Below, piece by piece: positions 1 through 7,860 of a stretch of DNA of 48,953 bases. Within the stretch, counting starts at the first letter, position 1; every line of letters starts with the position of its first letter. The translations under genes and the position numbers were made by a program. Origin of the DNA: Nocardiopsis flavescens (GTDB lineage: Bacteria; Actinomycetota; Actinomycetes; Streptosporangiales; Streptosporangiaceae); NCBI RefSeq assembly GCF_900141985.1, contig NZ_FQZK01000033.1:1-48953 (forward strand). The letters run 5' to 3'. The notes under the pieces were generated by a model that had not been told where the DNA came from, did no database searches, and worked only from the letters and a program-made list of their open reading frames with translations.

Positions 1-275
1 ACCAGGGCTCGGAGATGGCCGCGCACGGGGCGTTCACCACCGCCACCGACATCCCCGTCTACTTCTGCGACCCGGCCAGTCCCTGGCAGCGCGGTTCCAA
101 CGAGAACACCAACGGGCTGCTGCGCCAGTACTTTCCCAAGGGCACCGACCTGTCCACGCACTCGCCCGAGCACCTGGACGCGGTGGCCGTCCAGCTCAAC
201 GGGCGCCCACGCAAAACGCTCGGCTGGGACACCCCAGCCGAGCGCCTTACCGAGCTGCTCCACACAAGCAACTGA
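1..275 (+). CDS. IS30-family transposase, C-terminal fragment (cut by window edge)
   Basis: The reading frame is already open at base 3, so the gene begins outside the window and only its last ~90 codons are visible. The segment FCDPASPWQRGSNENTNGLL followed by LRQYFPKGTDL is the hallmark C-terminal part of the IS30-family DDE integrase core. The Glu in SNENTNG is the third catalytic acidic residue. The tail VAVQLNGRPRKTLGWDTPAERL is also typical of the family. The protein would cut and join the ends of its own insertion sequence. Whether the copy is intact cannot be judged from here. It ends 128 bp before a possible lincosamide-type nucleotidyltransferase gene on the same strand. Confidence 0.93.
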   Translation, partial: QGSEMAAHGAFTTATDIPVYFCDPASPWQRGSNENTNGLLRQYFPKGTDLSTHSPEHLDAVAVQLNGRPRKTLGWDTPAERLTELLHTSN

Positions 276-307
276 CCTTCTGTGTTGCAACGACCCCTAG
301 AAACCGC
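1..307 (+). mobile_element. Right end of an IS30-family insertion sequence (partial)
   Basis: The transposase fragment stops at 275 and is followed by TGTGTTGCAACGACCCCTAG (281-300). IS30-family elements usually end a few tens of bases after the transposase stop with an inverted repeat of this style. The exact terminus near 300-307 is inferred, because the left end and any target duplication lie outside the window. Confidence 0.55.
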
Positions 308-403
308 CCCCCCACGGCCCGGGCCCCGTTCCGTGTCGGCGGCCCCGCACCGGCGGATCTGTGATGATGGACCGGTCACGGTCGCCGACACGGAGGAGAG
401 CCG

Positions 404-1204
404 TTGCCCCCGCACACCCTGGCCGAGCGCGTCGAGCGGCTCCGGTGCCTGGCCGAGCGCGACCCCCGGATCGAGGGGGTGCTGCTGTACGGCTCCTGGA
501 CCACGGGGGAGGCCGACGAGCACTCCGACATCGAGGCCTACCTGTACGTCCGGGACGCCGCGGACTTCGACGGCCGGGAGTTCGTGGCGCGGATCGCGCC
601 GTTGCGCCTGGCCTGCGTCAACATGTTCGGCATCCTGGCGGTGGTCTTCGACGACCTCATGCGCGGCGAGTTCCACGTGGAGCCGGCGGGGGCCGTGGAG
701 GAGGTCCGCTCCTGGCGCGGGTCGGTGCACCTGCCCGACCCGGGGGCCGCGGTCCTGCTCGACCGGACGGGGCGGCTGACCGAGGCGGCCGGCGCCCTGG
801 CCGAGCCCCTGCGGCCCGACCCGGCCGCGACCGCCCAGAGCGGCGCGGACGAGCTGGTGGTGTGGACCCTCATGCTCACCGACCTGCTGGCCCGCGGCGA
901 GGTCGCCCGCGCCCACGGCCTGCTCAACGCGATGATCGCCCCGCAGCAGCTCAAGCTCCTGCGGCTGCTGCGCGGGTCCACCGACCACTGGCTCACCCCG
1001 AGCCGGGGACTGGAGCGGGACGTCCCCGCCGCCGACCTGGCCCGCTACCGCGCGACCACCGGCCCGGCCCTGCCGGAGGAGACCCGGGCCGCGGCCCGGG
1101 AGAGCTGGGCGTGGACCCGCGACCTGGTGGCCGAGGCCGCCGCGCGGTGGGGCGTCACCCTCCCCGCCGACCTGCACGAGGCCGTCACCGGCCGCCTGGC
1201 CTGA
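404..1204 (+). CDS. Lnu(B)/Lnu(F)-like antibiotic nucleotidyltransferase (266 aa)
   Basis: The start is TTG at 404, chosen because GGAGGAG (392-398) sits 5 nt upstream and no ATG lies nearby in frame. The N-terminus has the nucleotidyltransferase signature LLYGSWTTGEADEHSDIEAY: a Gly-Ser pair, a ten-residue loop and then D-I-E, which bind metal and nucleotide. The length (266 aa) and the very early position of this motif match the Lnu(B)/Lnu(F) class of lincosamide nucleotidyltransferases, which adenylylate lincomycin or clindamycin. The C-terminal half is helical with few conserved landmarks. It could instead be an unrelated small NTase of unknown substrate. Its position just downstream of an IS30 end is compatible with acquisition, but base composition does not differ from the neighbours. 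Confidence 0.7.
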   Translation: MPPHTLAERVERLRCLAERDPRIEGVLLYGSWTTGEADEHSDIEAYLYVRDAADFDGREFVARIAPLRLACVNMFGILAVVFDDLMRGEFHVEPAGAVEEVRSWRGSVHLPDPGAAVLLDRTGRLTEAAGALAEPLRPDPAATAQSGADELVVWTLMLTDLLARGEVARAHGLLNAMIAPQQLKLLRLLRGSTDHWLTPSRGLERDVPAADLARYRATTGPALPEETRAAARESWAWTRDLVAEAAARWGVTLPADLHEAVTGRLA

Positions 1205-1218
1205 GCCCGTACGCGACG

Positions 1219-1248
1219 GCGCCCGCCGTCCCGGGGGACGGCGGGCGC
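1219..1248. terminator. Bidirectional hairpin terminator between convergent genes
   Basis: A perfect 13-bp stem, GCGCCCGCCGTCC (1219-1231) with GGACGGCGGGCGC (1236-1248) and a CGGG loop, lies between the stop of the nucleotidyltransferase and the stop of gatA. There is no clear U-tract, as is common in actinomycetes. Confidence 0.8.
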
Positions 1249-1262
1249 ACGGGTCGCCGCGT

Positions 1263-2762
1263 CTACGCGCCGACCGCGTAGGGGCTGCGCGCGATCAGCG
1301 CGCCGTCCCGGTCGGCCAGGGCGCGCTCGACCGCGGCCGCCACCCGGTAGGTGCGGTCGTCGGCCAGCGGCGGGGCCATGATCTGCAGGCCCACGGGCAG
1401 CCCGTCCTCCGGCGCCAGGCCGCACGGCACCGAGAGCGCCGCGTTGCCCGCCAGGTTGGACGGGATGGTGCACAGGTCCGCCAGGTACATGGCCATCGGG
1501 TCCTCGGCGCGCTCGCCGATCGGGAACGCGGTGGTCGGCGTGGTCGGCGAGACCAGCACGTCCACGTTCTCGAACGCCGCGTCGAAGTCGCGCTTGATGA
1601 GGGTGCGCACCTGCTGGGCGCTGCCGTAGTAGGCGTCGTAGTAGCCGCTGGACAGCGCGTAGGTGCCCAGCATGATCCGCCGCTTCACCTCGGGGCCGAA
1701 CCCCTGGGCCCGGGTCAGCGACATGACCTCCTCGGCGCTGCGCGTGCCGTCGTCGCCCACCCGCAGTCCGTAGCGCATGGCGTCGAACCGGGCCAGGTTG
1801 GACGAGCACTCGCTGGGCGCGATGAGGTAGTACGCCGACAGGGCGGCGTCGAAGCTGGGGCAGGACACCTCGACGATCTTGGCGCCGAGCGACTCCAGCA
1901 GCTCCAGGCTCTCGTGGAAGCGCTGCCGCACCCCGGCCTGGAAGCCGTCGCCGTCCAGCTCCTTGACCACGCCGACGCGCAGGCCGTCGATCTCGCCGCG
2001 GCGGGCGGCCTCGACCACCGGCGGGACGGGGGCGTCGATGGAGGTGGAGTCGCGGGGGTCGTGCCCGGAGAACGCCTCCTGGAGCAGGGCTGCGTCGAGC
2101 ACGTTGCGCGCGAAGGGGCCGGGGGTGTCCAGGGAGGACGCGAACGCGATCATCCCGTACCGGGAGGAGCCGCCGTAGGTGGGCTTGGCGCCGACCAGGC
2201 CGCACACGGCGGCGGGCTGGCGGATGGATCCGCCGGTGTCGGTGCCGGTGGCCAGGGGCGCCTGGAACGCGGCGACCGCGGCGGAGGACCCGCCCGAGGA
2301 CCCGCCGGGGATGCGGTCGGTGTCCCACGGGTTGCGGGTGACCTGGTAGGCGGAGTTCTCGGTGGAGGAGCCCATCGCGAACTCGTCCATGTTGGTCTTG
2401 CCCAGGATGACCAGCCCGGCCTCGCGCAGGCGCGCGGTGACGGTGGCGTCGTAGGGCGGGTGCCACCCCTCCAGGATCTTGGAGGCGGCCGTGGTGGGCA
2501 TGTCCTTGGTGGTGAACACGTCCTTGTGCGCGACGGGCACGCCGGCCAGGGGCCCCTGCTCCTCGCCCGCGGCGCGGCGGGCGTCCACGGCCCGGGCCTG
2601 CTCCAGGGCGGTCTCCCGGCGCACGTGGAGGAAGGCGTTGATGTCGCCGTCCACGGCCTCGATCCGGTCCAGGTAGGCGGTGGCGGCCTCCTGTGCGGAG
2701 ACCTCGCCCGCCTTGATGGCCGCGCCGAGCTCGGCCGCGCCCAGGCTCACGATGTCGCTCAT
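1263..2762 (-). CDS. gatA: Asp-tRNA(Asn)/Glu-tRNA(Gln) amidotransferase subunit A
   Basis: This 499-aa protein is the glutamine-hydrolysing subunit of GatCAB, which converts misacylated Glu-tRNA(Gln) and Asp-tRNA(Asn) to the correct amidated forms in the cytoplasm. The amidase-signature catalytic set is visible: Lys in VAHKDVFTT, the Gly/Ser-rich GGSSGGSSAAVAAF, and GTDTGGSIRQPAA carrying the cis-Ser and nucleophilic Ser. Its Shine-Dalgarno sequence, GGAGGAG, is inside the last codons of gatC, and only 2 nt separate the two genes, so they are translationally coupled. Length is normal. gatB would be expected further downstream on this strand but is not in the window, because the next gene is on the other strand. 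Confidence 0.97.
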   Translation of the reverse strand: MSDIVSLGAAELGAAIKAGEVSAQEAATAYLDRIEAVDGDINAFLHVRRETALEQARAVDARRAAGEEQGPLAGVPVAHKDVFTTKDMPTTAASKILEGWHPPYDATVTARLREAGLVILGKTNMDEFAMGSSTENSAYQVTRNPWDTDRIPGGSSGGSSAAVAAFQAPLATGTDTGGSIRQPAAVCGLVGAKPTYGGSSRYGMIAFASSLDTPGPFARNVLDAALLQEAFSGHDPRDSTSIDAPVPPVVEAARRGEIDGLRVGVVKELDGDGFQAGVRQRFHESLELLESLGAKIVEVSCPSFDAALSAYYLIAPSECSSNLARFDAMRYGLRVGDDGTRSAEEVMSLTRAQGFGPEVKRRIMLGTYALSSGYYDAYYGSAQQVRTLIKRDFDAAFENVDVLVSPTTPTTAFPIGERAEDPMAMYLADLCTIPSNLAGNAALSVPCGLAPEDGLPVGLQIMAPPLADDRTYRVAAAVERALADRDGALIARSPYAVGA

Positions 2763-2764
2763 GG

Positions 2765-3064
2765 CTACTCCTCCTCCCCGAGGATCCGCGGGACCCGGAA
2801 GCGCTGCTCCTCCACCGCGGGGGCCCCGGACAGGGCCTGCTCCGGAGTGAGGCCCGGCCGGGCCTCGTCGGGGCGGTGGACGTTGGTCAGCGGCAGGGCG
2901 TGCGAGCTCGGCGGGATGTCGCCCGTGGCGACCTCCTGCACCTTGGCCACGGCGGTGAGGATGTCACCGAGCTGGGCGGCGAGCGTGTCGAGCTCGCTCT
3001 CGTCGAGCGCCAGCCGCGACAACCGGGCGAGGTGCGCGACCTCATCGCGGGTGATGGCGGTCAT
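2765..3064 (-). CDS. gatC: Asp-tRNA(Asn)/Glu-tRNA(Gln) amidotransferase subunit C
   Basis: This 99-aa GatC is the small belt subunit that stabilises GatA and GatB. It opens with MTAITRDEVAHLARLSRLAL, the standard GatC N-terminus, and ends with PRILGEEE, matching the usual P-R-V-L stretch. It is the first gene of the gatCA unit. No Shine-Dalgarno sequence is visible before the ATG. The upstream bases GGTTAGTCACTC suggest a leaderless or near-leaderless start, though the hexamer is not a clean TANNNT. Confidence 0.96.
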   Translation of the reverse strand: MTAITRDEVAHLARLSRLALDESELDTLAAQLGDILTAVAKVQEVATGDIPPSSHALPLTNVHRPDEARPGLTPEQALSGAPAVEEQRFRVPRILGEEE

Positions 3065-3088
3065 GAGTGACTAACCGTTTCTTCGGCG

Positions 3089-3104
3089 GACGGGCTAACC
3101 CGTC
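3089..3104. promoter_or_regulatory. Perfect 6-4-6 inverted repeat between gatC and the GGDEF-EAL gene
   Basis: GACGGG-CTAA-CCCGTC lies 25 nt upstream of the gatC start and just after the stop of the upstream minus-strand gene. It could be a small terminator for that gene or an operator at the gatCA promoter. The sequence alone does not decide. Confidence 0.4.
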
Positions 3105-3108
3105 AATC

Positions 3109-5208
3109 CTATGGCTCCCCCACCGCTCCCGGTGCCGGTACACCGAGGCCCGGGCCGCCGGGCGCGGCCCCCGCCCCGGGCCGGGGGCTCCCCCGGTGCG
3201 CGGCGATCCAGGCGGGGACGTCGCGGGCGGGCATGGGGCGGGCGAAGTGGTGGCCCTGGGCGGCCTGGCAGCCGGTGTCGCGGGCCGCCTCGGCCAGGGC
3301 GCGGGTCTGCACGCCCTCGGCGGTGGCGCGCATGCCCAGGGCGTTGACCAGGGCGATGGCGGCGCGGACGACGGTGGGCCCGTTCCCGGTGCCGTCGGTG
3401 AGGCGGGCGGTGAAGGAGCCGTGGATCTTCACCTCGTCCAGCGGCAGCCCGGCGAGCTGGACCAGGGTGAAGTGGCCGGTCCCGAAGTCGTCCAGGGCCA
3501 GGCCCACCCCCAGTCCGCGGAGCCGGTGGACGGCGGCGGTGGCCGCGGCGGTGTCGGTGATGAGCGCGCTCTCGCCGATCTCCAGCACCAGGCGCTCGGG
3601 CGGGATGCCGTGCTCGACCAGGGCGGAGGCCACGGTGTCGGGCAGGTCGGGGTGGAGGAGTTCGCGCACCCCCAGGTTGACCGAGACGGGCAGCATCACC
3701 CCCTGCTCCCGCCAGCGCGCGGCCCGGGCCAGGGTGATGTCCAGGACCTGCCCGGTGAACGCCCGGAACAGGTGCGACTCCTCCACGACCGGCATGAACT
3801 CCCCGGGGCCGAGCAGCCCCCGCGAGGGGTGCCGCCAGCGGGCCAGGGCCTCCAGCCCGACGGCGTGCCCGTCGTCCAGGCTGACCTTGGGCTGGTAGTG
3901 CATCTCCAGGGCGCCCTCGGTGAGCCCGCGGCGCAGCTCGCTGAACAGGCTGAGCCGGGCGGTGGAGTTGCGGTCCTTGCCGGGGTCGTAGGACTCCACC
4001 CCTGAGCGGGCGGACTTGGCGACGTACATGGCGACGTCGGCGCGCTGCATGAGGTGCGCGAAGTCGACGGCGTCCTCGGGGTGCAGCGCGATGCCGATGC
4101 TGGCCTCCAGGTCGAGGTCCATGCCGTCGAGGCGGACCGGCTCGCTGAGGGCGCCGCGCAGCCGGGAGGCGACCTCGGCGGCGGCCTCGGTGTCGCGGAT
4201 CTGGGGCAGCAGCACGGCGAACTCGTCGCCGCCGAGCCGGGAGACGAGGTCGCCGGGGCGGACGCTGTGGCTGAGCCGCCCCGCGACGGTCTGGAGCAGG
4301 CGGTCGCCGGTGGGGTGCCCCAGCGTGTCGTTGACCTCCTTGAACCGGTCCAGGTCGAGCAGGAGCAGGCCGACCCGGCCGCCGCGCCGCCGGGCCGCGT
4401 CGATCTCCTGGTGGGCGCGCAGGGTGAGGAGTTTGCGGTTGGCCAGGCCGGTGAGCTCGTCGTGGTTGGCCTGGTGGTCGCGCTTGACCGACAGCAGCGC
4501 GCTGGAGTGCAGGGCCAGCAGGGGTAGGGCGAACAGCGGGATGTACAGCACCGAGTGGGTCGCCGCCACGACGACCAGGGGTGCCAGGGCGATGAGGACG
4601 GCGTTGATGCGCGCCTGGCGCCCGATGCCCTTGTACATGACCTGGGGCAGGGAGACGCGTTCGTGCATGGCGACGGCACAGGTCACCAGCACCCGGTTGA
4701 CCAGGAAGTAGGCGGCCCCGGCCAGGCCCACGGCGACGAGGTCCTCCCCCGCCGGGAACCACCCGGTGGCGCGCAGCGGCGGCAGGGCCAGGCGCAGGAC
4801 GGCGTCGGCGGCGCCCAGGGCCAGGACGTACTGGGCGGCGTTGAACGCGGTGCGGTGGGCGGCGTGGCCGCGGGCGAACCCGGCGACGAGGGTGGCGGCG
4901 GCCTGGACCGGCCCGGCCAGGGGCAGGCCCTGGAAGATGACCAGGGCCAGGGAGAACGGGAGCGAGGTGGGGGCGCCGTCGCCGGGGGACTGCCCGGGCA
5001 CGGCGATGGGGCGCAGCTCCCCCAGGACGACCATGGCGAGCAGGGCCCAGGTGAGGGGCTCGACGGCGTACCGGAACACGGCGGGGCCCGCCCACAGCAG
5101 GGCGGCGGCGAGCAGGAGCGTCCCGGCGGCGACGGTGCCCGCCATGTACAGCCAGAGCGGGGTACCGGCGCGCGGGCCGATGTCCCTGGTGCCGTGGGGA
5201 TCTCTCAT
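3109..5208 (-). CDS. Membrane-anchored GGDEF-EAL cyclic-di-GMP protein (699 aa)
   Basis: The N-terminal ~220 residues are hydrophobic with several membrane segments (MASE-like). A GGDEF domain follows, with intact RLGGDEFAV and an allosteric RxxD site (RPGD) exactly five residues before it. A C-terminal EAL domain follows (GLEALARW, EIGES, DDFGTG, KIH, AEGVQ). The protein would make and/or degrade cyclic di-GMP at the membrane. In the EAL part the metal and base residues E, E, DD, K and the first E of AEG are kept, but KID is KIH, AEGVE is AEGVQ, and the loop-6 motif reads DFGTGHFTL, so phosphodiesterase activity is less certain than cyclase activity. An in-frame ATG 15 nt upstream (5223) lacks a ribosome site. 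AGGA precedes the chosen start. Confidence 0.92.
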   Translation of the reverse strand: MRDPHGTRDIGPRAGTPLWLYMAGTVAAGTLLLAAALLWAGPAVFRYAVEPLTWALLAMVVLGELRPIAVPGQSPGDGAPTSLPFSLALVIFQGLPLAGPVQAAATLVAGFARGHAAHRTAFNAAQYVLALGAADAVLRLALPPLRATGWFPAGEDLVAVGLAGAAYFLVNRVLVTCAVAMHERVSLPQVMYKGIGRQARINAVLIALAPLVVVAATHSVLYIPLFALPLLALHSSALLSVKRDHQANHDELTGLANRKLLTLRAHQEIDAARRRGGRVGLLLLDLDRFKEVNDTLGHPTGDRLLQTVAGRLSHSVRPGDLVSRLGGDEFAVLLPQIRDTEAAAEVASRLRGALSEPVRLDGMDLDLEASIGIALHPEDAVDFAHLMQRADVAMYVAKSARSGVESYDPGKDRNSTARLSLFSELRRGLTEGALEMHYQPKVSLDDGHAVGLEALARWRHPSRGLLGPGEFMPVVEESHLFRAFTGQVLDITLARAARWREQGVMLPVSVNLGVRELLHPDLPDTVASALVEHGIPPERLVLEIGESALITDTAAATAAVHRLRGLGVGLALDDFGTGHFTLVQLAGLPLDEVKIHGSFTARLTDGTGNGPTVVRAAIALVNALGMRATAEGVQTRALAEAARDTGCQAAQGHHFARPMPARDVPAWIAAHRGSPRPGAGAAPGGPGLGVPAPGAVGEP

Positions 5209-5436
5209 GCGTGCCGTCCTCATGAGGGGGACGCGGAGACCGGCGGTGCCGCCGCCGCTCCTGATGGTTCCGGCCTGCGGGAGCGGTCACCCCTCACATG
5301 ACCGAATCCCGGGTTCGGTGGCGCCCGATTTCCGGGGCACACTGTCCACCTTACGCCGCTTCGTCACCAAGTGTCGCCTGTCCGGGACTATCAGTTAACC
5401 AAGACGCGGGGCGATTGTGCCGCGAACCGGGAAAAA

Positions 5437-5518
5437 GATACGGCGGCCCGGAACGAACCCCGCCCCCGCACGCCCGCCGGGCGGGCGTGCGGGGGCGGGT
5501 GCTCCCGGCCGCCGTATC
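5437..5518 (-). terminator. Nested double-hairpin terminator after ligA
   Basis: An outer 12-bp perfect stem (5437-5448 with 5507-5518) encloses an inner 20-bp perfect stem (5458-5477 with 5479-5498) with a single central base. On the minus strand the outer stem is followed by a run of five T (5432-5436). It starts 20 nt after the ligA stop. The rest of the 5209-5538 interval shows no gene. Confidence 0.85.
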
Positions 5519-5538
5519 CTGCGTGTCGCCTGCGCGTG

Positions 5539-7833
5539 TCACTCCCGGTCGGCGGCCTCCGGTGCCGCGGCGGGCTCCCCGGCGGGGGGCTCCGCGGACG
5601 CCTTCTCCCCCGCGTCCGCCGCCCCGTCCCGCGGCTCCTCCTCGGGCGGGTTGATCCGCAGCTTCTCGGCGGCCTCGGGGCCGGCCTCCAGCAGCACCCG
5701 GAACCCCTGCTCGTCGAGGATGGGCACACCCAGCTTGACGGCCTTGTCGTACTTGGACCCCGGACTGTCGCCGACCACCACGAAACCGGTCTTCTTGGAC
5801 ACCGAAGCCGTGGACCGACCGCCGCGCTCGGCGATGGACTCCTTCGCCCCGTCCCGGGTGAAGCCCTCCAGCGAACCGGTGACCACCACCGTCACCCCGT
5901 CCAGCACGCCCGAGATGGCCTCGTCGACCTCGTCCTCCATGCGCACCCCGGCCGCCGCCCACTTGGCGACGATCTCCCGGTGCCAGTCGACCTCGAACCA
6001 CTCCCGGATGGAGCGGGCGATGGTCGGGCCGATCCCGTCGACCGCGGCCAGCTCCTCCTCCGAGGCCGCCCGGACGGCGTCCATGGACCGGAAGTGGCGG
6101 GCCAGGTCCTCGGCGGCGCGCGGGCCCACGTGCCGGATGGACAGCGCCACGAGCACCCGCCACAGCGGCCGGGACTTGGCGTTCTCCAGCTGCTCGAACA
6201 GCTTCTCCACGGTCTTCTTGGGCTCGCCCTTGAGGTTGGTGAAGAACGAGACGACCTTGGGCTCGCCGGTCCTGGGGTCGGTCTTGGGCTCGGAGGTGTC
6301 GGGGTCGAGCACGTACGTGCGGATCGGCAGCAGCTGCTCGACGGTGAGGTCGAACAGGTCCCCCTCGTCCTGGAGCGGGGCCCGGGCCGGTTCCAGCGGC
6401 TGCGTCAGGGCGGTGGCGGCGACGTACCCGAGCGCCTCGATGTCCAGGGCCTTGCGTCCGGCCACGAAGAACAGCCGCTCGCGCAGCTGCCCGGGGCAGG
6501 ACCGGGCGTTGGGGCAGCGCAGGTCGACGTCGCCCTCCTTCTGCTGCCCCAGCGGCGTGTCGCACTCGGGGCACGTCCGGGGCATGGTGAACGCCCGCTC
6601 GGTCCCGTCGCGCTTGTCCGTCACCGGGCCGACGATCTCGGGAATGACGTCGCCGGCCTTGCGCAGCACCACCGTGTCGCCGATCAGCACGCCCTTGCGC
6701 TCGACCTCCTGGGCGTTGTGCAGGGTGGCGAACTCGACCTCGGACCCGGCCACGACCACCGGCTCCATGACGCCGTACGGGGTGACCCTGCCGGTGCGGC
6801 CCACGCCCACCTTGATGTCCACCAGCCTGGTGGTGACCTCCTCCGGCGGGTACTTGTAGGCGATCGCCCAGCGCGGGGCGCGGCTGGTGGAGCCCAGCCG
6901 CCGCTGGAGCGCGAAGTCGTCCACCTTGATGACGATGCCGTCGATCTCGTAGGCGGGCTCGTGCCGGTGCTCCCGGTAGTGGGCGACGTACTCGTGCACC
7001 TCGTCCATGGTGGACACGACCTTGTAGCGGTCGCTGAGCGGCAGCCCCCACTCCCCGAGCAGCGCGTACGCCTGCGACTGGCTGGTGAACACCACGTCCT
7101 CGGAGCCGGCGGCCCGGGTGTAGGCGCCCACCCCGTGCACGATCATCGACAGCGGCCGGGTGGCGGTGACCCGCGGGTCCTTCTGCCGCAGCGACCCGGC
7201 GGCGGCGTTGCGGGGGTTGGCGAAGGGGGTGTGCTCACCGGTCTCGGTGATGCGGCGGTTGAGCGCGGCGAACGCCTCCACCGGCAGGAACACCTCGCCG
7301 CGCACCTCCAGCAGCTCCGGAGCCGGGCGCACGCTCTCGTCGAGCCGCTCGGGCACCGCGCCGATGGTGCGGACGTTGAGGGTGATGTCCTCGCCCACCC
7401 GGCCGTCGCCGCGGGTGGCGGCGCGGACGAGGCGCCCCTTCTCGTAGACCAGGTCCACCGCCAGGCCGTCGATCTTCAGCTCGCACAGGTAGGCGCCCAC
7501 CGGCACCTCCGCCGAGGCGCGGTCCGCCCAGGCGTTGAGCTCGTCGAAGTCGAACGCGTTGCCCAGGCTCTCCATCCGCACCAGGTGCTCCACCGCGGCG
7601 AAGTCGACGCTGATCGGGGCGCCGACCTTCTGGGTGGGCGAGTCCTGGGTGATGAGCTGGGGGTGCTCCTCCTCGATGCCGCGCAGCTCGGCCATGAGGG
7701 CGTCGTACTCGGCGTCGGAGACGATGGGGTTGCCCAGGTAGTAGCGGTAGCTGTGGTCGTCCAGCTCCAGGGACAGCTCCCCGTGCCGGTCGCGCGCCTC
7801 GTCGGGGATGTCGGTGGTGTTCTCGGGCGCCAC
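5539..7833 (-). CDS. ligA: NAD-dependent DNA ligase LigA
   Basis: This 764-aa essential ligase seals nicks during replication and repair using NAD+. The order of domains is: Ia NAD-binding region with HSYRYYLGNPIVSDAEYD; adenylation domain with nucleophile Lys120 in CELKIDGLAVD; the RGDG and EVRGEVF motifs; OB fold; a Cys4 zinc finger (CPECDTPLG...CPNARSCPG); helix-hairpin-helix region; and a BRCT domain (VTVVVTGSLEGFTRDGAKESI). A charged, Ala/Glu/Pro-rich tail of ~35 residues follows the BRCT and is not part of the conserved fold. The start codon is GTG with AAAGG eight bases upstream. It lies 27 nt downstream of the MetE-like gene, so the two are probably co-transcribed, and it is closed by a strong terminator. 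Confidence 0.98.
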   Translation of the reverse strand: MAPENTTDIPDEARDRHGELSLELDDHSYRYYLGNPIVSDAEYDALMAELRGIEEEHPQLITQDSPTQKVGAPISVDFAAVEHLVRMESLGNAFDFDELNAWADRASAEVPVGAYLCELKIDGLAVDLVYEKGRLVRAATRGDGRVGEDITLNVRTIGAVPERLDESVRPAPELLEVRGEVFLPVEAFAALNRRITETGEHTPFANPRNAAAGSLRQKDPRVTATRPLSMIVHGVGAYTRAAGSEDVVFTSQSQAYALLGEWGLPLSDRYKVVSTMDEVHEYVAHYREHRHEPAYEIDGIVIKVDDFALQRRLGSTSRAPRWAIAYKYPPEEVTTRLVDIKVGVGRTGRVTPYGVMEPVVVAGSEVEFATLHNAQEVERKGVLIGDTVVLRKAGDVIPEIVGPVTDKRDGTERAFTMPRTCPECDTPLGQQKEGDVDLRCPNARSCPGQLRERLFFVAGRKALDIEALGYVAATALTQPLEPARAPLQDEGDLFDLTVEQLLPIRTYVLDPDTSEPKTDPRTGEPKVVSFFTNLKGEPKKTVEKLFEQLENAKSRPLWRVLVALSIRHVGPRAAEDLARHFRSMDAVRAASEEELAAVDGIGPTIARSIREWFEVDWHREIVAKWAAAGVRMEDEVDEAISGVLDGVTVVVTGSLEGFTRDGAKESIAERGGRSTASVSKKTGFVVVGDSPGSKYDKAVKLGVPILDEQGFRVLLEAGPEAAEKLRINPPEEEPRDGAADAGEKASAEPPAGEPAAAPEAADRE

Positions 7834-7860
7834 GTGGCCGCCTTTCCGTCTCGTGCTCGA

